NCBI GenBank assembly: GCA_033032865.1
Contig: JAWHQI010000121.1
Coordinates: forward strand, 2,604,001-2,668,000
Direction of reading: 5' to 3'
Source of the DNA: Dactylorhiza incarnata
Taxonomy: Eukaryota; Streptophyta; Magnoliopsida; Asparagales; Orchidaceae
Length of the DNA stretch: 64,000 bases
Shown here: positions 55,441-64,000 of the stretch, piece by piece
How the letters are laid out: every line of letters starts with the position of its first letter
Position numbering within the stretch: the stretch's first letter is position 1
Translations under genes and position numbers: made by a program
Notes under the pieces: generated by a model
The model's database searches: none
Seen by the model: the letters and a program-made list of their open reading frames with translations, nothing else
What the model was told of the DNA's origin: nothing

Positions 55441-56418
55441 CTAAGCCAATTTTGGGCCTTGATCCGTTTTCTTATTGGGAATAAAATGGGCAACCTTGGA
55501 AAGACGATCGACTATAACCCATAATGAATCATTCCCATTCTGCGATCGGGGAAGGCCGTGAACGAAATCCAACGATATATCTTCAAAGTTCCACTCCGGA
55601 ATAGGTAGGGGCTTCAACTTGCCCCCTGGTCTCTGACACTCGGCTTTAACCAACTTGCATGTTTCACACCTTCCAACATATTCTGCTACATCACTCTTCA
55701 AACCTGACCACCAAACTGTCTTCTTAAGGTCTGCATACATCTTCGTGCTACCCGGATGTATCGAATATCTGAAATTATGAGCTTCAAATAGTATGTCCTC
55801 ACGAAGGTGACCAACGTCTGGAATGCATACTCTATTATCGAAAAGGAGTAAGCCCTCCTGAATGCTGAACCTCTCCTTCTGACCAGCCTTGGTCAAATCC
55901 CAAACCTCTACCATCTTTGGATCTAGGGGTAAAGCTGTTCTGATCCTGTCTTTAATATCGCAAGTGACTTCCATCCAATTTAACCTTGCAGAACCAAGAC
56001 TAGAGCGTGGTATGATACTGATCTCTAACCTCTCCAGAGCTCGCACAAGCTCTTCTTGCTGAGTAATGAGGGCATAATTCGAACCTCTTCTACTAAGCGC
56101 GTCAGCCACCACGTTTGCTTTCCCCGGGTGGTATTGGATACCAATATCATAATCTGAGAGGAATTCCACCCACCTTCGTTGTCTCATATTAAGCTGTTGC
56201 TGATCATATATATAACTGAGACTCTTATGATCCGTAAAGACCTCACAACGAACTCCGTAAAGGTAGTGTCTCCAAATCTTCAAGGCGTGGATGACCGCTG
56301 CAAGTTCCAAATCGTGCACAGGATAATTCCTCTCGTGAACCTTTAACTGTCTGGAGGCGTAAGCTATGACCTTACCATGCTGCATAAGTACACAACCCAA
56401 ACCCTTGACCTGAGGCAT
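55441..56418 (-). pseudogene. Element F RNase H and integrase N-terminus
   Basis: RNase H blocks [40 protein letters not shown] and [20 protein letters not shown] precede HHCC zinc region residues H214, H221, C251 and C254. The first integrase Asp is in LDFVHGLP (284) and the frame ends [13 protein letters not shown] before TAG. The RNase H start is out of frame with RT because of one extra T near 56405 in GGTTTGGG. Confidence 0.9.
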
Positions 56419-57898
56419 CGCTATAAATCTGAAATCCTTCTGAGCCTGAAGGTAAGCTCAAAACCGGGGCGGTCATCAATCTAGATTTTAACTCCTCAAA
56501 CGCAAGTTCACACTCCACTGTCCATGTGAAGGCTTTCCCCTTCCTGGTGAGTGTAGTCATCGGTAGCGCTATCTTCGAGAAGTCCTTAATGAATCTCCTG
56601 TAATAACCTGCCAGGCCAAGAAAACTGCGAACCTCAGTCACTGCCTTCGGCCTTGGCCAATCCTTTATTGCTTCTATCTTTTTCGGATCCACCGCGAGAC
56701 CCTCCTGACTGATGACGTGTCCCAAAAATGCAACCTCTGAGAGCCAAAACTCGCACTTTGAAAACTTGGCATACAACTGATTATTTCTGAGAGTGCTCAA
56801 CACTGCCCGGAGGTGCTCGGCGTGATCTTCTTGACTCTTTGAATAAACCAAAATGTCGTCTATGAAAACGATAACGAAACGGTCTAGAAGTTCTCGGAAC
56901 ACCCTATTCATCAGATCCATAAAGGCGGACGGAGCATTAGTTAACCCGAACGGCATGACCACGAACTCATAGTGTCCATATCTAGTGCTGAACGCCGTCT
57001 TCTGGATGTCCACATCTCGAATTCTCAACTGGTGGTAGCCCGACCTCAAATCTAGCTTGGAGAACGTGCTAGATCCCTCGAGCTGGTCAAACAAATCATC
57101 TATCCTGGGGATAAGGTACTTATTTTTAATAGTCAGCTTGTTAAGCTCACGGTAGTCTATACACAATCTCATGCTACCATCTTTCTTCTTGACAAAAAGA
57201 ACAGGGGCACTCCAAGGTGAAGTGCTGGGGCGAATAAAACCCAAGTCGATCAATTCCTGCAATTGAATCTTCAACTCGGCAAGTTCTCTGGGAGCCATTC
57301 GGTATGGGCTCTTGGCCACTGGCGCAGCTCCAGGAATAAGATCTATCTGGAAATCAATCTCTCGGGTAGGAGGGGCACCAGGTAGCTCCTCTGGAAAGAC
57401 GTCTGGAAACTCCTTAACTACAGGCACTTCTAGCAGATTAACCTTGGCTTCAGCATTCATCAGTACCAAGAAGGTTGCACAACCCTTATTGATGCACCTT
57501 ATAGCCTTGATTGAGGAAATTATTAAATTGGAGACGCCCTTCATACCCTGGAAGGTAAATGCAGCTTGGTTGGGTCCTTCGAACTGTACCACCTTGTTCC
57601 TGCAGTCAATTCTTGCATTCATAGCTGAAAGCCAGTCCATACCCACTATCAGATCAAATCCTGCTATAGGGAGGAGTGAGGCTTCTATTGAAATTTCAGT
57701 TTCTCCAAACCACACTGGAACTCTACACTTATTCCTGGTCTGCAAACAGGATCCATTAGGCATCATAACTTCTAATGATGCAGACTCTGGAAGGACTTCT
57801 AAATCCAGTCTACGCACCAGAGATTCTGCTATGAACGAGTGTGAGGCACCCGTGTCAAAGAGAATCTTGGAGGGAAAGTTTCGTATCATAAGTATTCC
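56400..57898 (-). CDS. Element F protease and reverse transcriptase (exon 4)
   Basis: Exon 4 starts after the AG at 57899; the first shared codon is the Gly of [20 protein letters not shown]. Protease has the catalytic DTG with ASHSF. RT blocks include [72 protein letters not shown] and [18 protein letters not shown]. The catalytic FIDD is in [11 protein letters not shown], about 550 codon positions before the integrase. The frame is open until the frameshift near 56405. The enzymes process the polyprotein and copy element RNA. Confidence 0.9.
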
Positions 57899-57979
57899 TA
57901 CATGCATGAATGCAACCAAGGTATTTTTTTTAGTGTCACTAAGGAAAGAAATACTAAAATGTCTAGGACGTACACATAC
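57899..57979 (-). other. Intron 3 of element F (81 nt)
   Basis: The minus strand reads GTGACAG|GTATGTGTAC ... GCATGTAG|GAATACTT. Unspliced reading meets TAG after five codons. Splicing (phase 1) gives VVTGILMIR, the canonical start of the protease domain. Confidence 0.85.
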
Positions 57980-58133
57980 CTGTCACCACGTCCTCCTGAT
58001 CCTTAGCTTCTTGCTGGCCTAGCCCATAAGCTCTGGGTTGCACCGGACCTCGTCCTGCAGTATTTTTCTCCTCGGTTCCAACATGAGCCTTTCCTCTGTC
58101 GGTTCTGCTAGGACCACCGACCTCAAATTTCGA
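57980..58133 (-). CDS. Element F exon 3, gag-protease linker
   Basis: 154 nt, open throughout in the phase set by the flanking introns. It encodes [19 protein letters not shown], then [18 protein letters not shown] and EDVVT. The RxYxLxxQEAxxxxxVVTG pattern is the normal linker between zinc knuckle and protease in Tekay-type elements. Confidence 0.85.
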
Positions 58134-58208
58134 CTATAAAAGAATCATAATTAGGTCTATTGAGGGAAAAGTATAACTTAATAAGATTACTCAAATGAAA
58201 TTTTGTAC
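58134..58208 (-). other. Intron 2 of element F (75 nt)
   Basis: The minus strand reads GGTTCAG|GTACAAAATT ... TTTTATAG|TCGAAATT, AT-rich. In-frame TGA follows five codons into the intron. Splicing is phase 0. Confidence 0.8.
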
Positions 58209-59277
58209 CTGAACCACGGGAGTTCCCTGGCAGTAACGGGCTATATGTCCCGGTTGATGACATTTGTAACACACTCCTGCAGCAGCTAAACACTCACCCA
58301 GATGGTGGCGGTAGCATTTAGGACAGAGGGGGTAATCTTTGACCTTGGACTCGGTCTGACCACCCTTCTTATCATCAGTCCTTTGCTTCTTGTTCCAGTT
58401 CTTTCCTTGATTATTCCTGTTCTGATGTTGTTGCTGTTGCGGTGCATTCTGAGTCCGCTTCGAACGAAAATTATTTCGCTTTTGCACCTTCTGCTGATCA
58501 GCCTCCAATTTCCTAGCAGTGTCCACCAAGCTTCTATAATCAGCATTGACCATCGTCATCAGTGGCTGTCTGAGAGAGTCACGCAGTCCGTCAACGAAAC
58601 GGCTACACTTCTCGTTCTCATCCCCTTGCATATTGCCAGCATAACGAGATAAATGTGTCAGCTCCCGCTCATAGGCTATTACAGTTCTGTCCCCCTGAAT
58701 AAGCCGGAGGTATTTCTCCTGGAGACTGCGGCGCTCGGATGGGGGCACAAACCAGCTGGCTAGCGCTGTCGAGAAATTGTTCCACGTGAACATATCTGCT
58801 GTACGACCTAAACAAACATGAAACTCAAATTACTATACGCTAAGAGGGCAAAGTGTTCCAAGAAAAGAGGTAATCTGAACAACGTTACTTACCAGCGGGG
58901 TCATTCACAAGATGCCTAGTCCACCACAGATTTGCCTCACCTTTCAGGAGAAAGGCAGCTAGAGGAACCTTCTTGTTCTCTGGGCACTGCATCACTTCGA
59001 GCAGGTCACGGGTCTTTATCAGCCAATCATCAGTCTCCATCGGTGTTTCTTCTCCATTGAAGTTGGAGGGCTGAAGGTCCCGAAAATTTCTCAGATAACG
59101 ATCCATTCCTAAGTCTCCGGCAGGTACGGGAACTGCTGTTGGATTTGCTGCAGGCAATCCATTTCTGAATTCCAGCAGAGCTATGGCCACTGCCCTAGCA
59201 ATAACGGCTGCTAAGTCGGTAGGTTCTGGTACTGCCGGTGCTGCTGGTGCTGCTGCTGGTGCACCACCGTCGTCCAT
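58209..59277 (-). CDS. Element F gag (exons 1 and 2)
   Basis: Exon 1 (58893-59277) starts MDDGGAPAAAPAAPAVPEPT and includes LRNFRDLQPSNFNGEETPME and LKGEANLWWTRHLV. Exon 2 (58209-58807) continues MFTWNNFSTALASWFVPPSE, LRLIQGDRTVIAYERELTHL and SRFVDGLRDSLRQPL. It ends with two Cys-rich motifs, CPKCYRHHLGEC and CYKCHQPGHIARYC; the latter is a proper zinc knuckle. Spliced exons give one continuous gag of about 328 codons up to intron 2. No stops or frameshifts are visible. Gag forms the cytoplasmic particle and packages RNA. Confidence 0.9.
58808..58892 (-). other. Intron 1 of element F (85 nt)
   Basis: The minus strand reads CCGCTG|GTAAGTAACG ... TGTTTGTTTAG|GTCGTACA, a consensus donor and a pyrimidine-rich acceptor. 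In-frame TAA occurs at the third codon. Splicing (phase 1) joins NDPAG to RTADMFTWNN inside the conserved gag domain. Confidence 0.85.
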
Positions 59278-59510
59278 GACTATTTCAGGAGTGGTATTCT
59301 GCCGCGAAGGCTCGCCCGCCTCGTTTGTACGCGGTGCCTAAATGATGGAAGGGAAAGGGTTATTGCTGTACGTGACAAAAAAAGAGATCTACTAGAAAAA
59401 TATTTCCATACAACGCATAACTGAGCTAGATGAAATTTTGTGGACTCTAACGTCAAAGAATGATTCAGTTGAAATCCTAAGGCTCTGTGAACTTTCTGGG
59501 TCGTGGGATC
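59278..59510 (-). other. Leader of element F
   Basis: Short region between primer site and gag start, with no coding block. The Met at 59277 is the first one before the gag domain. Confidence 0.5.
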
Positions 59511-59533
59511 CTAAACCTCGCTTTGATACCAAT
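59511..59533 (-). other. Primer binding site of element F
   Basis: The minus strand after TTTTACA reads AT then TGGTATCAAAGCGAGGTTT, an iMet-type primer site. Confidence 0.9.
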
Positions 59534-61855
59534 TGTAAAACCCCACCTTAGTTTTACCACAAATCAGCAGTCCGGCCGGGCCCCGTGATAAGAAGCAAAC
59601 CAAGTAGCGGTAATAAAATGGTAACATAGCAGGCATAAATAAAAAGTGCTAAAGGAGTACTTACAGCGGAAGTAGTAAAAGAAGCTAAGGGTAAAAGTGT
59701 ACCTCGAAGTTGATTTCACAGAGCCACTAAAATTTAAAGAGCCAAAATACTTGAAATACTGAAAGTCTTATACATAGTTTGATACAAGAAACATTAGAGA
59801 GTCTGATTACATGCTCAATATCATAAAACAGAACTTATGGAATAAACTAGACTGATAACAAACTATAAGGGGAACATCTGCAGTGCGCTCATCCTAGGCG
59901 CAACACCCCACCTGTGACCCCTGTAATAATAAGCCCAAAAATGGGTCAGCCCAACTGGAGAGTAAGGAAGACTATTCTTCTTAGTGACACTAAAAAATAT
60001 TTGGAAGAAACATGAGTGCATACTTTTGTTTAAAATAATCTTTTCATGCTATAAAAAAAAGAAAGGATATTTTCTGTTATTCTAAGCATGCTTTTCAAGA
60101 AAATATTTAACATAAATGTCTGTTCTAGTTTTGAAGCGTCTTATGCACAGTTTTTCAAGTCCTATCAGGGAAGGGTTTGCTATATCACTATTTCTAACTT
60201 TTGGCGTATGCACAGTCTCTGTTTATCTAATGGTTATCCTTCACATTGTCTTATACTGAGAATCTGTTTGAGCGCATTTTAACGATTCGAGCCCCAACTA
60301 ACGAACGCAAAGGTTCTAATGTCTCGTGGACATAGACTCGCATCTTCTGAATTTCTAATGGAGAAAACGTCTCCCTGTATTTGAGGCTCATAGGGTCTAC
60401 TACGCCCCATGAGTAAGATAGTGCGCCTCTATCTATCACGATGGAGAGAAACTCACTCATGCCTCCTAAGTAATTTAGATGAATATCGGTTTTCATAATT
60501 ATTTAGTTGGACAATGAGGTTGTATTTTACGCTAACGAAACGCCTTGAATACATTTTTCTGGTGCGTGGTAAATATTTACCCATCTAAAGAAAAGAGAAA
60601 ACTATAATTGCATGTACTATTCAAATTCACGCATTTCATACGGGTCTACTATTTCTTACAATATATATATACTAAAATCAAAGTGTAGGCAATTGCATAA
60701 AAATATTACACATACTCTCTTGCTATCAGAGAAACGGTTTGTGCGTATATTTAGGTGATATATCTAGCCAAAAAGAATAGAATTCCTTACATTGGGGTTT
60801 CAGCGCTCGTACACTTGACGCGGCGGCATAACTTCCTTTTCACAAGACAATCTAGAGGCCGCTCCCGCTCTATGTCAACGAGTACCCTCTTATCAACCAC
60901 AATTGATAATTACACTGCAGTTCGACAATTTTCTATACGGGGAGTCAACCTCTTTAATTTCTGCAGCGTAAGGAAATTGAAACTAAATATCGTACTAGAT
61001 TAGAGTGCACTCATTTTTACAATACAGGACTTTGACTAAAATCTTCATGGGGAGAGATTACCTACTGTAAGGCGACTCAAAAATGGTAATGAAAAACAGA
61101 TCCACCCTCTGCGGTAGATGAATCTCACTTTGCTGGGAGAAACGACAGAGGAGGAGAAGCCCTTGTCGGCGGTCTAGGGCATGCGAGGGTTCTGCGGCTT
61201 GAATGACGACGCACTTCACGGAAGAACCGTCCGCTAGGATCGAAAGCCCAAAAGAGAGAGGGAACGCAGTCTGAAATCCTTCCTGTCCCTATGGTGCGGT
61301 CGACGGCGGCTCTCACTTGAGGAGAAGGCGAGAACGGCGACTTCTGCGTCTACTATCGCCGGCGCACGCGTAGGCGAAGGCGTCTCAGGCGGCGATCGAC
61401 AGAAAAAGAGCCGGAGATGCCATCTGCGAGGAGGGAGCGGCCTGCCGATGGTTCCATCGAAACGCTAGGTTGCGTGAAGCATCAGGGCGTCGGTTACGAA
61501 GAGGGAAATGAGGACTTAGCGGGGAGGGTTTGCGTTTTATCTGAGCTGCCACGTGAATGGGGCGGCTGTGATAACTGTGATTTGATTCTTTATTTCATAT
61601 CCATCCTCTTTAATTATTTTCAATTATGACAATGCCCTCTATGACATCTTACTTTGTGCATAAAAGAAAACTCCCAAAGATCTCAAATCGCGCCGTAAAA
61701 TAATTCCAATGATTTTATTTAACAGATTATTTTATTTAACTATTTATTGACCTAAAGAAATCATACCTTGCCAAGACGATGGCTCGATCAATACTGTTCG
61801 CGGTCGGACCCTGAAATTAAAATTTACGCTCGCATTAAAATTTACGGGTGTTACA
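59534..61855 (-). repeat. 5' LTR of element F (right copy)
   Basis: Collinear with 52155-54477 with few substitutions. Begins (minus) TGTAACACCCG and is flanked on the right by the target duplication TGGGC. Confidence 0.95.
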
Positions 61856-62113
61856 TGGGCTAGGAAATATGAGGGAGTTAAAGGAAAGGGTCGCTATCCT
61901 TAATTTTAGGAATTAACCCCTAAAGTAAAGGAAAGTGGAATTGAGAGAGTAGTGGGAAGTTATGGGTACTGGAGGAGATTGCTGGTGGTGGTGGTCGCCG
62001 GAGATGTTTTCCGGCGATCACTGGAAAACTCAAAATGTTGGAATCTTGTATGGGAGGACTATCGGAGGTGGCCGAAGACGAACTACGGTGATCGTCGGAG
62101 ATATTTTTATGGT
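61856..62113 (-). repeat. Right LTR of element E, second part
   Basis: Continues the LTR after F and matches 49160-49441 up to GAGATATTTTTATGG. Beyond this the left copy runs into integrase sequence and the right copy into G-rich repeats, so the true outer end is uncertain. Confidence 0.75.
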
Positions 62114-62172
62114 GTATGGGGGCTGTTTTTGTGATGGAGATAGGGCGTTGAAGGTGGCTCCACGACAATGTA

Positions 62173-62192
62173 GGGGGGGGGGGGGGGGGGGG
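62173..62192 (+). repeat. G20 homopolymer
   Basis: Twenty consecutive G directly in front of the 81-bp tandem repeat. It is G-quadruplex-prone, and its length may be affected by sequencing error. Confidence 0.85.
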
Positions 62193-62420
62193 AGTTGGCT
62201 GTTTTGGGAGGGGGATACGTTGGCTGCTGTTATGGAGGAGGATGGATGTTGCTTGAGGTGGAGGAGAAGGAAGAGTTGGCTGTTTGGGGAGGGGGATACG
62301 TTGGCTTCAGTTATGGAGGAGGATGGTTGTTGCTTGAGGTGGAGGAGGGGTGGTGGAGTGGCAGGTCAAAGGGGAAGGATGGTAGGGGTCGGCCAAGGGG
62401 AAGGATGGTAGGAGGTAGAC
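62193..62420 (+). repeat. 81-bp tandem repeat (2 copies) plus a short G-rich pair
   Basis: GAGTTGGCTGTTTTGGGAGG starts at 62192 and a near copy at 62273. The unit is 81 bp (27 codons), so + frames stay open across it. AAGGGGAAGGATGGTAGG follows twice at about 62370 and 62396. No protein family is recognisable. Confidence 0.8.
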
Positions 62421-62520
62421 CCGAGCTTCACACCCGGTGTTCGGTTTCGGCACCGAAGTGATCAAGGATTGGGCTTCTATGCTCCAATAGTCAATGCCTA
62501 AAATGAGAGCCCTCGCCCTC

Positions 62521-62528
62521 TATTTATA
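62521..62528 (-). promoter_or_regulatory. TATA box, minus strand
   Basis: The minus strand reads GTCTATAAATAGAGGGCGAG, a very good core promoter context pointing left toward element E. It could be the U3 promoter of a longer E LTR, or belong to an older element. Confidence 0.5.
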
Positions 62529-62539
62529 GACTCCAGGGG

Positions 62540-64000
62540 GCAACGAACGGCTATGATTGACCGATCATCCAGATTCAAAAATACATAAACATACAACTCG
62601 AAACGAAAAATGAAAAGAACAAATAATGTGACGATCGTCGATCCGCATAAAATGCACGGTTCCGATTCCCCATCAATTTTTTTATCTATAAGATCACGCA
62701 CGAAGCCCTTCACATCCGACCATTCGTGACCCGAATTAATTTACAATCGCCAACGCCCCCCATTTTCTCTCTTTGAGCATGAAGAGCGGAACTAATAAAC
62801 TTTTTGCCCCAAGACAGGACAACCAGAATATTGAATTCCATGCCTTGGAATTTCAGTACAACACCCTAAAACTCATTCCAGGCCTCAAATATTCCAGTAC
62901 TGCTTTCCGAATCCCCTCCGAAAGTCCAAATTCAGTACATCTTATCTCTTCAGTCACTGACATCTCATGAACGTTTACCGAGCCTTGTATTTCGTGATTA
63001 TTGTGAGTTTATTGTTTGGTTTTAATTTATTGTCATACAATCTCTTGCTTGACCCAAAATAATAAATAATAAGCTGACTTGAATCATCTCTACGGGTTAT
63101 GATAAATCATTTTTAATTTGACTCGAAATCATGCATTTTTTATTTAATTTGATCTTAAATCAAAAGCTTTGATTATATGTTGAGGTTAGCTCACTCAAAC
63201 TTGTCTCTGTATCAATCTCTCCTGAGAACTAACAAATGTGCGACTTTTATGTCAATCTATCACTTTGTTAAGTAATGTTGTGCAATGATTGTCTTTCAAA
63301 TTCGTGCATGTGAAGAACTGAAAAGGGTGTGATAGATACTTTTTGATGTACACAACTTATTCCTATATCTTGATAGCCAAGAGAGGGTTCTGTTTTGATC
63401 CCAGTAATAAATGGGAATTTAAACTCTTAGTCCAGGCTTAATTATTAGTTTGTTATATTGAAAACTATGGTCTGCTGATAACATTACTTATTTTGGTTAA
63501 TTCAATTCAGTCTTCTAGAGTTGACAAATGTGCACGCTTGTTTAGTTGGCTTGTGTGGTATAATATATGATAAAGACTTATTGGCTTACCATTGCATTTT
63601 TGCTCAGCCTTTTCTTTTCTTTGCTTTGCATTATATTCTGATTTCTTTGCTTAGATTTGTTTTAGTTTTTGCTTTATATCTTTCCTTGTGTTGAAAATGC
63701 TTCTTTAAAGCTTGTAAGTAGATGTATGAAGATGGATTTTTGATGGCCACTTTGAAATTGCCCTCTATTATTTCTGCTGAAGATCTAGTGACGTGAGGTT
63801 TCATCATTTTCTTAACATTCTTATAGTCCAAGTTTGACATGTTTTTGCTAGCGTTACTTTTTTTTAAACCTTCATCCACATCATTCTTATTAAGCTGTTT
63901 GTCTTCCTTGTTTATGTTCTCCACTAGACGTACTTTGGCTAATATCTTTGAACATGTTTATGTTCAACTTATCATATCACTGTTTTATACAGTCTATTTT
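62540..64000. other. Unassigned AT-rich sequence
   Basis: No terminal repeat or RNA gene is visible. A minus-strand frame of 97 codons at 63631-63924 is Lys/Asn-rich (MENINKEDKQLNKNDVDEGL at its start) and matches nothing I recognise. It could be an exon or chance. Confidence 0.4.

Larger units (their letters stand above)
52155..61855 (-). mobile_element. Tekay-like Ty3/gypsy element F, nearly intact, with introns
   Basis: LTRs of 2323 and 2322 bp, perfect target duplications TGGGC (52150-52154 and 61856-61860), primer site, polypurine tract and full gag-protease-RT-RNase H-integrase-chromodomain order. Over the first ~470 bp of the two LTRs I count about eight substitutions. Only two frameshifts and one stop break the pol reading. 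Gag and the gag-protease linker contain three short introns. Confidence 0.9.
40633..62111 (-). mobile_element. Ty3/gypsy element E, non-autonomous, host of D and F
   Basis: Left LTR (40633-41329 plus 49014-49441) and right LTR (51312-52154 plus 61856-62111) are collinear once elements D and F are removed. A primer site lies just left of 51312. The 1.87-kb internal part holds a broken unusual ORF (49815-51210) and an integrase C-terminus (49441-49733); protease, RT, RNase H and the integrase core are absent. The outer right boundary is not defined by a TG end, and no target duplication was found. Confidence 0.75.

Noticed and set aside
56380..56420. A fourth intron in element F at the RT-RNase H joint
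   Set aside because: The frame change is explained by one extra T; the only GT-AG pair nearby would give an intron of about 40 nt and would remove conserved RNase H residues.

Overview
The window reads as intergenic DNA from a large-genome flowering plant. The evidence is the repeat families present: Ty3/gypsy chromoviruses, an Athila-type gypsy element, Ty1/copia elements including a SIRE-type one, and hAT DNA transposons. Further evidence is short GT-AG introns of 75-85 nt and the lack of any convincing host gene. Almost every recognisable coding stretch belongs to a transposable element, and most are broken by stops, frameshifts or later insertions. Element letters used below (A-J) are mine.

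Layout, left to right. 1-660 is unassigned apart from a duplicated motif. 661-4437 looks like a very large LTR (possibly solo). 4438-10820 is an Athila-type gypsy element (+) with gag and protease remnants, no RT or integrase, a truncated 5' LTR and a full 3' LTR. 10891-21067 is the gag end and 5' LTR of a SIRE-type copia element (-). Its LTR is split by gypsy element J (14320-20966, +, perfect TSD), whose 5' LTR has collapsed to 101 bp while its 3' LTR is 2.19 kb. 21068-25800 is mostly unassigned, with a FAR1/MULE zinc-finger fragment near 22.1 kb and a doubtful hAT-like element near 24.5 kb. 25803-36211 is a decayed copia element H (+). Copia element G (29875-35162, -, perfect TSD) sits exactly in the YVDD codons of H's reverse transcriptase.

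36220-38994 holds two abutting hAT elements. A carries part of a transposase with an intron. B carries a long GAA/GAG tract. From 40633 to about 62111 lies gypsy element E (-), itself a host for other insertions. Its left LTR contains gypsy element D (41330-49013, -). D's integrase C-terminus contains hAT element C (44266-45123), and D's left LTR carries a 0.65-kb insert with a 51-bp-arm hairpin. E's right LTR contains gypsy element F (52155-61855, -, perfect TSD). The right edge (62114-64000) has a G20 tract, tandem repeats, a minus-strand TATA box and unassigned AT-rich DNA.

Two observations stand out. Element F is a nearly intact Tekay-like chromovirus whose gag and gag-protease junction are interrupted by three short introns. 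Each has GT-AG ends and an in-frame stop, and splicing would restore a canonical gag and protease. Elements D and E share a non-autonomous design: the polymerase core is missing, an integrase C-terminus is kept, and in place of gag there is a long ORF with repeated DEFxYxPPGEPPDE-like motifs that I do not recognise from any retrotransposon family. All element assignments rest on reading motifs, terminal repeats and target-site duplications by eye; no searches were run.
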